Origin: Verrucomicrobiota bacterium
GTDB taxonomy: Bacteria; Verrucomicrobiota; Verrucomicrobiia; Limisphaerales; UBA11320
Assembly (NCBI GenBank): GCA_016199985.1
Contig: JACQFQ010000004.1
Coordinates: forward strand, 124,001-188,000
Direction of reading: 5' to 3'
Length of the DNA stretch: 64,000 nucleotides
This document shows, in pieces, positions 1 to 8,400 of this stretch. The position numbers and the translations under genes were made by a program. The first letter of the stretch is position 1. Every line of letters begins with the position of its first letter. The notes under the pieces were generated by a model that worked only from the letters and a program-made list of their open reading frames with translations, had not been told where the DNA came from and made no database searches.

Positions 1-686
1 GTGGTCCCCACATCCTTCACTTCCACCGTGGTGGTGCGATCGACTTCACGGTCGTTGCCGTTGAAACTGACAGTGCCCTGGACCTTGAACTCGTACTTGG
101 ACACGACGCCGTCCTTCACCCAGAACTTGGCGCTCCCTTTTGCGCCGGTGATGTTCGGGGCATCTGCGCCATCGCGTCGCGGTCCAAAGCTCAGCAGTTC
201 CTTCGCCGCCTCTTCGCTCAGATCGCCGGAGTAGCTCTCATCGCCCTTCTTGAGCTCCTTCACTTTCTCCGCCAGGTCCGCGGCCTGCACCGCCGGCGCC
301 TTGAAGCTTGCGACCATCCGGGTGATCATGCGGGCTGGATTGCGCCCCCCGCCGGCGGCGCCGGCGGCGTCCGAAACCTCTTTGGTGGACTGCCAGCCGT
401 CCTGGAGCTTGATGGCCGCCTTCCCGTCCTTGATCACCGCCTCGATGGTGTTGTCTCCGCGAGTCATGGTGATCAGGCTGTAGCCCCCCTTCTCCGTTTT
501 GCCCTCCGTGGGCCCGCCACCGGCGCGATTGTTTCCGGCGGCCTCAACGTTGCTTTTCCAGCTGTAGTTGGGCTTGTCGCCCAGCTTCTTGGCCGCGGCA
601 ATGACGTCGTCTTTGGGTGTGGCGTCGGCTGCTATGAGGCAGCTGGCGGCGAAAGATATGGCGAGTGTGAGCAGATACGGTTTCAT
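1..686 (-). CDS. Secreted hypothetical protein, C-terminus beyond left edge
   Basis: The gene reads leftward from an ATG at 686 and is still open at base 1, so about 228 codons are visible. The N-terminus (MKPYLLTLAISFAASCLIAA) is a convincing signal peptide. The mature part begins with an Asp/Ala/Lys-rich helix followed by an NYSW motif, a glycine-rich loop and then mixed beta/charged sequence with repeated VKDG-like turns. I do not recognise a characterised family; short secreted proteins of this style occur in Verrucomicrobiota and Planctomycetota. It is the last visible gene of a minus-strand run below the peptidase/phosphatase fusion. The frame of the preceding gene, as the sequence stands, overlaps its first 143 bases, but that overlap probably results from a frameshift in the preceding gene. 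Function unknown; probably periplasmic or extracellular. Confidence 0.75.
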   Translation of the reverse strand, partial: MKPYLLTLAISFAASCLIAADATPKDDVIAAAKKLGDKPNYSWKSNVEAAGNNRAGGGPTEGKTEKGGYSLITMTRGDNTIEAVIKDGKAAIKLQDGWQSTKEVSDAAGAAGGGRNPARMITRMVASFKAPAVQAADLAEKVKELKKGDESYSGDLSEEAAKELLSFGPRRDGADAPNITGAKGSAKFWVKDGVVSKYEFKVQGTVSFNGNDREVDRTTTVEVKDVGT

Positions 687-1518
687 GGAATGTGGATGTT
701 GTTGAGTGACTGTTGAGCGTTGAGACGCCAGCTGGATGTGACGCTTGCCGGGCCTCAAAGGTTTCGGGCCACCATGCTCCTTGGGGCAGGACCAGTTCAA
801 TCCAGAACACGCGTGGCTTCCCAGTCTCGCTTGCGCAGCTCCCCACCGAAGTCTGCAGGTCGAATGACACCTCCCCCTTGTCGCACTTGCCGTTGGTGAT
901 TTCGGTGTCCTGACCGAATGCGGTGATCTTGCCGGTCAACAGCTTACCGTCCCAAGCGAACGTCGCACGGTTCTCAAAACGGCCCCCGCCGCCTCCGCCT
1001 GGCCGCGCCCCTCCCGAAGTCGTCCCGCCCTGCCGATTGCCGCCGAACCCGGAAGGCCATTTCCATTTCCCGGCGGGAGTCGCGGGGACGCGTTTCGCCT
1101 CCCACGGGTACACGCTCCTCTGTCCGCCCCAATCCGACTGAATCTCCCCTCGGATCAAATCCCCATCGATCGCTCCGGAGTAGACCGTGGTCGCTTTGCG
1201 CCCATTTTCCTCGCGAACGACGGAGAAGCGGACCCGCTTGCCCTCGATCGATCCCTCGGATATCGGCGACTCCAGGCCCGCGCGCGGAATCGAAACGCCG
1301 GTGATCGCCTGGCCTTCCTGCTTCAGCTTCGCGCGAGGCTCCAGCTTGGAACCATCGGGCATCTCAAACGTCCAACGCCACCAACCCTCCGCCGGCTTCT
1401 CGGTCGCGGGTTCGGCGGTGGTGGCGGCCGCGGCGGCCGCGGCGATCACCACGGCGGGAAGGCAAAGCGCCGCCAGGGCGAGACGCAGGGAAATCATTCG
1501 ATGAGATGGCATTTTCAT
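544..1518 (-). CDS. Secreted two-repeat hypothetical protein, C-terminus apparently frameshifted
   Basis: The ATG at 1518 overlaps the TGA of the upstream peptidase gene (ATGA), with AAAGGA just upstream, so translation is probably coupled. A signal peptide (LALAALCLPAVVIAAAAA) is followed by two copies of a roughly 100-residue beta-rich unit. The first copy runs from WWRWTFEMPDG to SVYPWEAKR. The second copy starts normally and reads GEVSFDL, then loses similarity to the first. In another frame, just downstream, the expected unit end appears as GGELRKRDWEATR and stops at 797. As read, the frame runs on through unrelated sequence to 544, and its last ~48 codons are an out-of-frame reading of the next gene. 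The simplest view is a frame-disrupting deletion near 850-865, either real or an assembly error. Function unknown. Confidence 0.65.
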   Translation of the reverse strand: MKMPSHRMISLRLALAALCLPAVVIAAAAAAATTAEPATEKPAEGWWRWTFEMPDGSKLEPRAKLKQEGQAITGVSIPRAGLESPISEGSIEGKRVRFSVVREENGRKATTVYSGAIDGDLIRGEIQSDWGGQRSVYPWEAKRVPATPAGKWKWPSGFGGNRQGGTTSGGARPGGGGGGRFENRATFAWDGKLLTGKITAFGQDTEITNGKCDKGEVSFDLQTSVGSCASETGKPRVFWIELVLPQGAWWPETFEARQASHPAGVSTLNSHSTTSTFHETVSAHTRHIFRRQLPHSSRRHTQRRRHCRGQEAGRQAQLQLEKQR

Positions 1519-4500
1519 GGAGGGGTTCCTTTCGTCAGCGATCTCCGTCGCGAGAGCTCCCATCCGGACGTGTCGGAGGGCGTGGAAAAGCGGAGCGCGA
1601 TCTTCTCCTCGTTCTTGTTATTGCGCCCGCTGAAACGGACCTCGATCTCGTGACCCAGGTCGGTGACGTCAATCCATCCGAACCCGCTCTCCCCGGTATG
1701 CATCCGGTAGACTCCCTGGCTGTAGGGTCCGCCCTTGATGCTGGGGCTTTGGTCCAACGGCGCCGCGCACATGACCGGCAGTCGCGCGCCTCCCAGTGTG
1801 GAATAGTCGCTGTTCCGGCCATCGTCCGCCGCGAGCATATGGGAATCCCCGTGAAGAATGGCGACGCCCCGGATGTGGTTGGACTGAATGAAATCGGCGA
1901 TCTCCCGACGCTCCGTCGCAAAGACGCTCCAGTGGTCCTCGCCGTTGGGATCCGCGGCGGCGGCGGCGGCGCGGTTTCGATTCGTGCGCTGGGTGGGCGA
2001 GTTGGTGATCTGCGTGTGGTGGATGTATCCAAAAACATTCGTGCCTATCCGATAGTAGTTGCTCCCCTTCTCGCCCAGCCATGGGACGGTGCTCACCCAG
2101 AAGATCAGGGGGAACCTCCCATTCGCGCTGAGAAGCTCCTGCTTAAACCACTGCTTCTGCGCGGCCCCCATCATGGATTTGGAGCTGTCATCGCGATTGG
2201 TCACGGCGTCGCGCTCGGACCGAAGATCGGTGAGGATGAACTTCACCCGTCCCACGTTGAAGCTTTGATAGATCGGGACATCGCCCCTGCCCGCGGCCAG
2301 TGGGTAGTGCGGAACATATTCATCGTAGGCCAGGCGGGCGGCCTTGTGAGAGGTCGCCGATCGCGAGCTGTTGTTTCCCCCGAAATCGTGATCATCCCAC
2401 ATGTAAACGAACGCCGCGCTGCGATAGAGGTCGGACTGTTGCGGAGAGCTTAGGACGAGGTCGTACGCGGCGCGGAACCGCGCCGCCTCGTTGTTCGTGA
2501 TGTCGAGGTAGTGCCAGTCCCCCACGTTCATGTAGAACAAGGGATGGTTCTCCCGGATGGCGTCGAAGACGTCGCTCGTCGACGCCGTTCGCGCGCAGGA
2601 GGCGTACGCGAAGCTGAATGAAGCGGGCGCGTCCGCGGGGAAGGTTCGAAAGCTGCCCGTTTTGACGTCCAACTTCCCCTCGATCTCCAATCCGTAGTAG
2701 TACTGGGTGTCCGGATGAAGGCCTTTGAGGTCGTACTCCACAACTTCGTGGCGGTTGCTGGAGGCGGCGTCGGCGGAAAAGATCCGCGCAGCCTCCAGCG
2801 ACGGACGCTCGCTGAGCTTCAGCCGGCTTCTCAAGCCGTCGCGCTGCAGGCGCGCCTTCACCGTGGCGGATGTCGGAGTGACGTTCCCGCTCCAGGGCCC
2901 CCGCGCGACGCTCGAGTAATCCACGCGAAGCTGGCTGAACAGATAGCTGTAAACATCGACCTGTTGCGCGACTCTCTCGTCGAGCGAAGTGCCCATTCCG
3001 TGTCCGCTGTGGGCGCTGGTCCTCAACAAGACCGGGCCCCGGGAAGCGGAGGCGGCCTGCAATCGCGCGGTCATCTTCCTGGAATGCGCGGGATTCACGC
3101 GTCCGTCCCGCTCGCCGGTGAGGAACAGGACCGATGGGTAGGCCACGCCATCGCGGACGTGATGATAGGGCGAGTAGCCGAGGAGCGCCTCGAACTGCGC
3201 GGCCGAGCCAACGGCGCCGAACTCGGTCGTGTTGAACTCTCCGTTCGGATCGAGCTCGACGCGGAGCATGTCGAAAATCCCCACATGCGCGACGACGGCG
3301 CGAAACAGGTCCGGCCGCTGCGTGAGCGCGGCGCCCATCAGCAGGCCGCCATTGCTCCCGCCCTCGATCGCCAGCGAATCCGCGCGAGTGTAGTTGGAGC
3401 GAACAAGCCATTCCGCGCACGCGATGAAGTCGTCGAAAACATTCTGCTTGCGCGTGAGATTGCCTCCCCGATGCCAGGCTTCCCCATACTCCCCTCCGCC
3501 GCGCATATTTCCCACGGCCACGATCCCGCCTTGATCGAACCAGGCCCTGCGGTGGAATTGAAACCGCGGCGCCTCGCTGATCCCGTAGCCTCCGTATCCG
3601 GTGAGAATCGTGGGGCTTCTCCCCTCGCGTCTAAGCCCCTTTCTGGCCAGAAGCGTCAGGGGAACCTCGGTCCCGTCCTTCGACCGAACCATCGCCCGAT
3701 GGACGTCGATGTCCGAGAAATCAACCGCGTTGGTCGCGCGCAACCCGGTGGCGACGAGCCGGCCGGCGTCCTTCCGCGGGTCGTAGCTCAACCACGACGG
3801 AGATTCAACGAAACCCTCGGTTCGCAACAGAAGCTCGTCCCCGCGCTCGCAGATCATCTCGTCCACCGCATGCAAAGCCTGCAAGGGCAGGCGCCACTCG
3901 CGGCGCGTGGGGCGCTCTTCATCGCGAGCGGCAGAGGCGGGAGCGGTGTTCGTCGAGACACCGCTCGGGGGACGATTTGTGCCTGCGGACGCCGCGTTGG
4001 TCGAGGCGACGGCTTCGGCTTCCTCCCTTTGGGCCAGACGATCCCGAAACCGAACCACCATCGGCCCGCCATCCTGCTCCGCGAGATAGAATCCGCCCAC
4101 CGACACGAGGAAGCGCTCAATCGGGCGACGGCCCTCGGGCGAAGCCTCCTGCGCATCGGAGAGTTGTGTCGAAGCCAGTGGCAGCCGCAGCAACCGCCCC
4201 CGCGAGGCCTTGCGCGTTGAGAGAAGGTACAGGGCCTCGTCTCGCGGCCATTCGATGTACGGGGGATCCTTGGCGAATTCCACCTGCTTCACCCCGTCCT
4301 CAAATCGAGCGATTTGTCGCCAGTTTCCCGAGGGTTCCCGCAACCAATGCGCAACGTCCCCGCCATCGCCATTCGCAACCGAAGCCAGCACATACCCCCC
4401 TTGTGGGCGCGCCCGGAGAACGATCTCGGCGATCCTGGGGAATTCCTTCCCCGTCTCGTAGCGATCCTCAGCCGCCCTCGTTCCCAGGGCGTGGAAGTAA

Positions 4501-5243
4501 ACTTGTTGATGGAAATACTGCTCACGGCCCGGGTGATCCGCAGGATCCGGGTATCGCGTGTAATAAAAGCCCGCGCCTCCGGGCTGCCACGCGACGCTGC
4601 CGCCCGCGGTGGGGTACTGGGCGCGCGGAACAACATCCGACATCGCCTTTCCCGAAGCCACGTCGATCACGCGCAGCGTGCCCGCCTCGCTGCCTTCGGC
4701 GGAGAGCGAGACAGCGACGTAGCGCCCGTCGAAGGACGGTTCGTAGAAATCGATGCTCAGCCCCGCCTTGGGGTCCAAGCCCACCGGATCCAGAACCACG
4801 CGCTCGGACGCCGCGGCGTCGACGCCGGGGCGCGTCACGAGCACGGGCTGTTGGGCAGGAGGCTGGAACTTGAGGGCGAAGACCAGGCCGCCGCGCAGCT
4901 TCAGGTCGTGGTAGTCCGCGGAGATGGAGTTCACCCACCCCGTGAGATCAGCGGCGAGAGCCGAGCGCGTGGGGAGCTTGTCCAACAAGGCTCGCGCCGC
5001 CTCATTCTGACCCTGCGTCCAGCGTCGCGTCTCGGGGCTGTCTCCATTCTCAAGCCACTGATAGTCCTCGGACACCTGCGTGCCGTGGTACGTGGCGACC
5101 ACGGGCTTGGCCGAGGCCCGAGGCGGCGCGATGGCGAAAGCGTGGAAAGGGAGAAGGGCGAAGACGAGGGCCGCAGCGAGCCGCCATGAACCGGCCGTGA
5201 ACGAGGGTGAAGCTTCGCCGAGTGTGAATCGCATGGAAATCAT
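1515..5243 (-). CDS. Secreted prolyl oligopeptidase fused to a PhoD-like phosphatase
   Basis: 1242 residues from the ATG at 5243; an in-frame ATG at 5234 is equally possible. A signal peptide (LAAALVFALLPFHAFA) is followed by a complete family S9A prolyl oligopeptidase: an N-terminal propeller from about residue 40 to 500, then an alpha/beta hydrolase with YGGYGIS, the nucleophile motif GGSNGGLLMG (Ser630), GERDGRV (Asp713) and SGHGMG (His748). A low-complexity Asn/Thr/Ala linker interrupts the propeller. From about residue 800 a second enzyme begins: a fibronectin-like lead-in and a PhoD-type calcineurin-like phosphatase with metal-ligand motifs VGDWHYLD (~903), WDDHDFGGN (~948) and HGDSHM (~1130). 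Both catalytic sites look intact, so one exported chain should combine endopeptidase and phosphodiesterase/phosphomonoesterase activities. It heads a minus-strand operon, overlapping the next gene by 4 bases. Confidence 0.9.
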   Translation of the reverse strand: MISMRFTLGEASPSFTAGSWRLAAALVFALLPFHAFAIAPPRASAKPVVATYHGTQVSEDYQWLENGDSPETRRWTQGQNEAARALLDKLPTRSALAADLTGWVNSISADYHDLKLRGGLVFALKFQPPAQQPVLVTRPGVDAAASERVVLDPVGLDPKAGLSIDFYEPSFDGRYVAVSLSAEGSEAGTLRVIDVASGKAMSDVVPRAQYPTAGGSVAWQPGGAGFYYTRYPDPADHPGREQYFHQQVYFHALGTRAAEDRYETGKEFPRIAEIVLRARPQGGYVLASVANGDGGDVAHWLREPSGNWRQIARFEDGVKQVEFAKDPPYIEWPRDEALYLLSTRKASRGRLLRLPLASTQLSDAQEASPEGRRPIERFLVSVGGFYLAEQDGGPMVVRFRDRLAQREEAEAVASTNAASAGTNRPPSGVSTNTAPASAARDEERPTRREWRLPLQALHAVDEMICERGDELLLRTEGFVESPSWLSYDPRKDAGRLVATGLRATNAVDFSDIDVHRAMVRSKDGTEVPLTLLARKGLRREGRSPTILTGYGGYGISEAPRFQFHRRAWFDQGGIVAVGNMRGGGEYGEAWHRGGNLTRKQNVFDDFIACAEWLVRSNYTRADSLAIEGGSNGGLLMGAALTQRPDLFRAVVAHVGIFDMLRVELDPNGEFNTTEFGAVGSAAQFEALLGYSPYHHVRDGVAYPSVLFLTGERDGRVNPAHSRKMTARLQAASASRGPVLLRTSAHSGHGMGTSLDERVAQQVDVYSYLFSQLRVDYSSVARGPWSGNVTPTSATVKARLQRDGLRSRLKLSERPSLEAARIFSADAASSNRHEVVEYDLKGLHPDTQYYYGLEIEGKLDVKTGSFRTFPADAPASFSFAYASCARTASTSDVFDAIRENHPLFYMNVGDWHYLDITNNEAARFRAAYDLVLSSPQQSDLYRSAAFVYMWDDHDFGGNNSSRSATSHKAARLAYDEYVPHYPLAAGRGDVPIYQSFNVGRVKFILTDLRSERDAVTNRDDSSKSMMGAAQKQWFKQELLSANGRFPLIFWVSTVPWLGEKGSNYYRIGTNVFGYIHHTQITNSPTQRTNRNRAAAAAADPNGEDHWSVFATERREIADFIQSNHIRGVAILHGDSHMLAADDGRNSDYSTLGGARLPVMCAAPLDQSPSIKGGPYSQGVYRMHTGESGFGWIDVTDLGHEIEVRFSGRNNKNEEKIALRFSTPSDTSGWELSRRRSLTKGTPP

Positions 5244-5425
5244 ACGGTCTGCTCGCAGAATGAATCGATCGCGGATCGGTCCTGAGACCTGGTCGGCCCG
5301 AGCCTGCGCGGAAAAGCGGCTCAGAGATGTTCGGCGGAGGCTGTCGAAGCCCAACGATGAAAGCAAACCATTACTAGGGCTTCCGCCCTATTCTCGGACG
5401 CGATGCCCGCGTTGTAGAAGAGAGC
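5244..5425. promoter_or_regulatory. Divergent intergenic region
   Basis: This 182-base gap separates the minus-strand peptidase/phosphatase gene from the plus-strand HYR/dipeptidase gene, so it must hold both promoters. GAAGAGAGC directly before the ATG at 5426 is a usable ribosome binding site. I see no convincing -35/-10 pair or operator. Confidence 0.4.
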
Positions 5426-8400
5426 ATGACATTCAAACACTATCGACACAAACCCTCCGTCGGAAAAGCCGGACCCCGATCGACTCCCTTTTCCTCTCAA
5501 CCTCTCCCAACTCCGGCGAAACGCCTCTGGCGACGCGTCGCCATTGCGTTGGCGACCGCGCTCTCCATTCAGTCGGCGTCCGTCCCCGCGCAAATCCGCC
5601 CTTGCGTGACGATCGATTGTCCTTCGGACATCACCGTGGAATGCGCCACAACCAAGGGCAGCGTGGTCGCGTTCAAGCCCACCGCCCAATCCTCGTGCGG
5701 ACAGAAGGTTTCGATTCAATGCGCCCCGAGCTCCGGAAGCCTGTTTCCGTTGGGAACCAACAAGGTGCTTTGCGTGGCAACCGACGGGCTCGGACAAAAA
5801 GCTGAATGCTCCTTCAATGTCGTCGTCGTGGATCACACGCCGCCAACGCTTCAAGTGCCCACGAACATCCTGACCCACTGCACGAGCGAGAGCGGAGCGC
5901 ACGTGGATTTCAGCGCCAGCGCCACGGACAACTGCGACGCGACTCCGCAGATCCTTTGCTTGCCGGCCTCTGGATCTCTCTTCCCCATCGGGACGAACGA
6001 AGTGAAGTGCATTGCGTCCGATGATCGCGGCAATCGCGTCACCAAATACTTCAACATCGTGGTCGAAGGAAGGTGTGGATCTCAATGCGTGGACATCACC
6101 TGTCCGCGCGACATCGTTCTACCCGTCGTTCAGGGCACAAACCGAGTTGTGAACTTCTTCGTCGCCGGCACCAACCGGTGCGAAAGACTCCCCGTCAGCG
6201 TGGTCTGTTCGCCGCCGTCCGGGAGCGCGTTCAAGCTCGGGGTCACGACGGTGTATTGCGAAGCCAGCGACGGTTACGAGAGCAAGAAGTGCAGCTTCCA
6301 CGTCACGATCCAGGACACGACGCCTCCAGAGCTTCAAGTGCCCAGCAGTGTGCTGGCGCAATGCCAGGGTTGGGGGGGACCTGAAAACAGAGCCGGGACC
6401 ACCGTCAAATACTCAATCATCGCCAAGGACAACACGGGGCTGAAACCCGTCGTCGTCTGCACGCCTCCCAGCGGAGCGTTCTTCCATCTTGGAACCAATC
6501 CCGTGGTGTGCGTGGCGACGGACAGCGCCGGAAATAAGACCACCAACGGTTTCCCGGTCATCGTGAAGTCCGGGCCCAAGTGCGAAGTCGACCCAAACCC
6601 GATCACTGAGCTTTCCCCGGACAATTGGGGCTTCGAACTCGGTTTGGTCAGCTGGGTCGCGACGGGCGCGGCGTTCGAGAATCAACCCGCGCGCTCAACG
6701 ACGGCTCAAGCCTATCGGATCCCTGATATTACCGCTCAGATGCGCGAGCAGATCGGCGGAGACTACTGGCCAAGACTCACCTACCCCATCGGCATTCGCG
6801 GGAACTACGGCATCAGCACGGCGGACAACCGCCCCTTCGAACAAGGAGAACTCTTCAACGAATCGGTCACCTATGACGAAACCGTCACCGGCGAACTGTT
6901 GTCGAAGCCTTTCATGATCGAGAAGGACTACATCTCCTTCCTCATCGGCGGCGCCCAGGACCCTGATCATCTCCGCGTGGAGCTGCTCGTGGAGGTCCCC
7001 GCGGGAACGCCCGACTCGATCAAGCTCGACTCCAGGCACTACAAGATTGATATCTTCTCCTACGCTCACGGGCGCGAACAAATGCGGCGTGTGGGATGGT
7101 CCATGGATGGATTTGGACACCACAACCTCGGCAAGTGGGCGCGCATTCGCATCGTCGACGGCTCGCCCCGCGGACACATCAACGTGGATGATTTCCAGTT
7201 CGTGGCGACGCACCCCGATTTCCAGAAAGTGCAAATCGGCGACAACGAGTATCCCGCTGTGCTGAACTACGACGGCGACAAGTATGACTGGGACGCGCCG
7301 GTCTGGGGATTCGCGGATATGCATACTCATCCGATGAGCTATCTCGGATTCAAGGAAGGCGTGATGCACGGTCATCCAGATGGAGGGGCCAATGATCCGT
7401 CGAACCCCGAGCACGCCCTCGGAGTCTGCCGATGCCTGCACAATGGCGCATGGCCCGATAATTTGTGCGGCAACTTCCTGCGCATGGCGCTGGAGATAGG
7501 CACCGACGGCGATGGCAACGATCCCCACGGCGAAGGCTGGGACGTCAGCGAGGCGGGGAACAACCACTACGCCCAATTCCGTCGCTGGCCTGTGTTCAGC
7601 ACCACCACCCACCAGCAAATGTGGTACGATTGGATCAAGCGCGCGTATGACGGCGGCCTCAGAACCATGGTCGCCCTCTGCGTCAACAACCCTCTTCTGG
7701 GCTCCGCCTCGGAGGGACCGGGGCCGGAGGACGACGTCCACGTGGGCAATAACCAGATCAAGGAGCTGATCGCATTCGTCGGCAGACACTCGGACTTCAT
7801 GGAGATCGCCTTTGATCCCGTTCAGCTGCGCGATATTGTCCGACGCAACAAGCTCGCGATCATTATTGGCTCGGAGCTCGACGACATCGGAAACTTCGCG
7901 CGCAACAACGCCATCAACGAATTGAACCCCGACGAAGGCGACCGCAAGAAGGTGCGCGACGAGATCCACCGACTGCATGGTCTTGGACTCCGCTACATTT
8001 TCCCCGTGCACCTGATGGACAACAAACTGGGAGGCACTCCGGTGGCGAATATTCTGTTGAACGTCGCCAGCCGATACCTCAATGGCGAGGCCATGCAGGT
8101 GGAGCCGGCTCATAAGGAGGATGAGATCAATTATTGGTTCCCCAAGAACTTCGATTTGAGCCAGGTCATCCAGGACCACGAGCCGGAGATCATTATCGGC
8201 GCCAGCCTGGCGACGGTTGCCGCCCCTCTTCTCCCCCTGCTCATCGACGGAACAGGCATTGTCCCTCCAGGATCGGGCACGGCCATTGGCGGAGGATTGT
8301 TGCCGATCGCGCTCGTCGCTGGCGTGGGCGCTCTGCCCGGCGCCCTGCAGGCGATCCCCCCGAACGTCTGGCCCATCAACCATCATTATCCGCCGTATCC

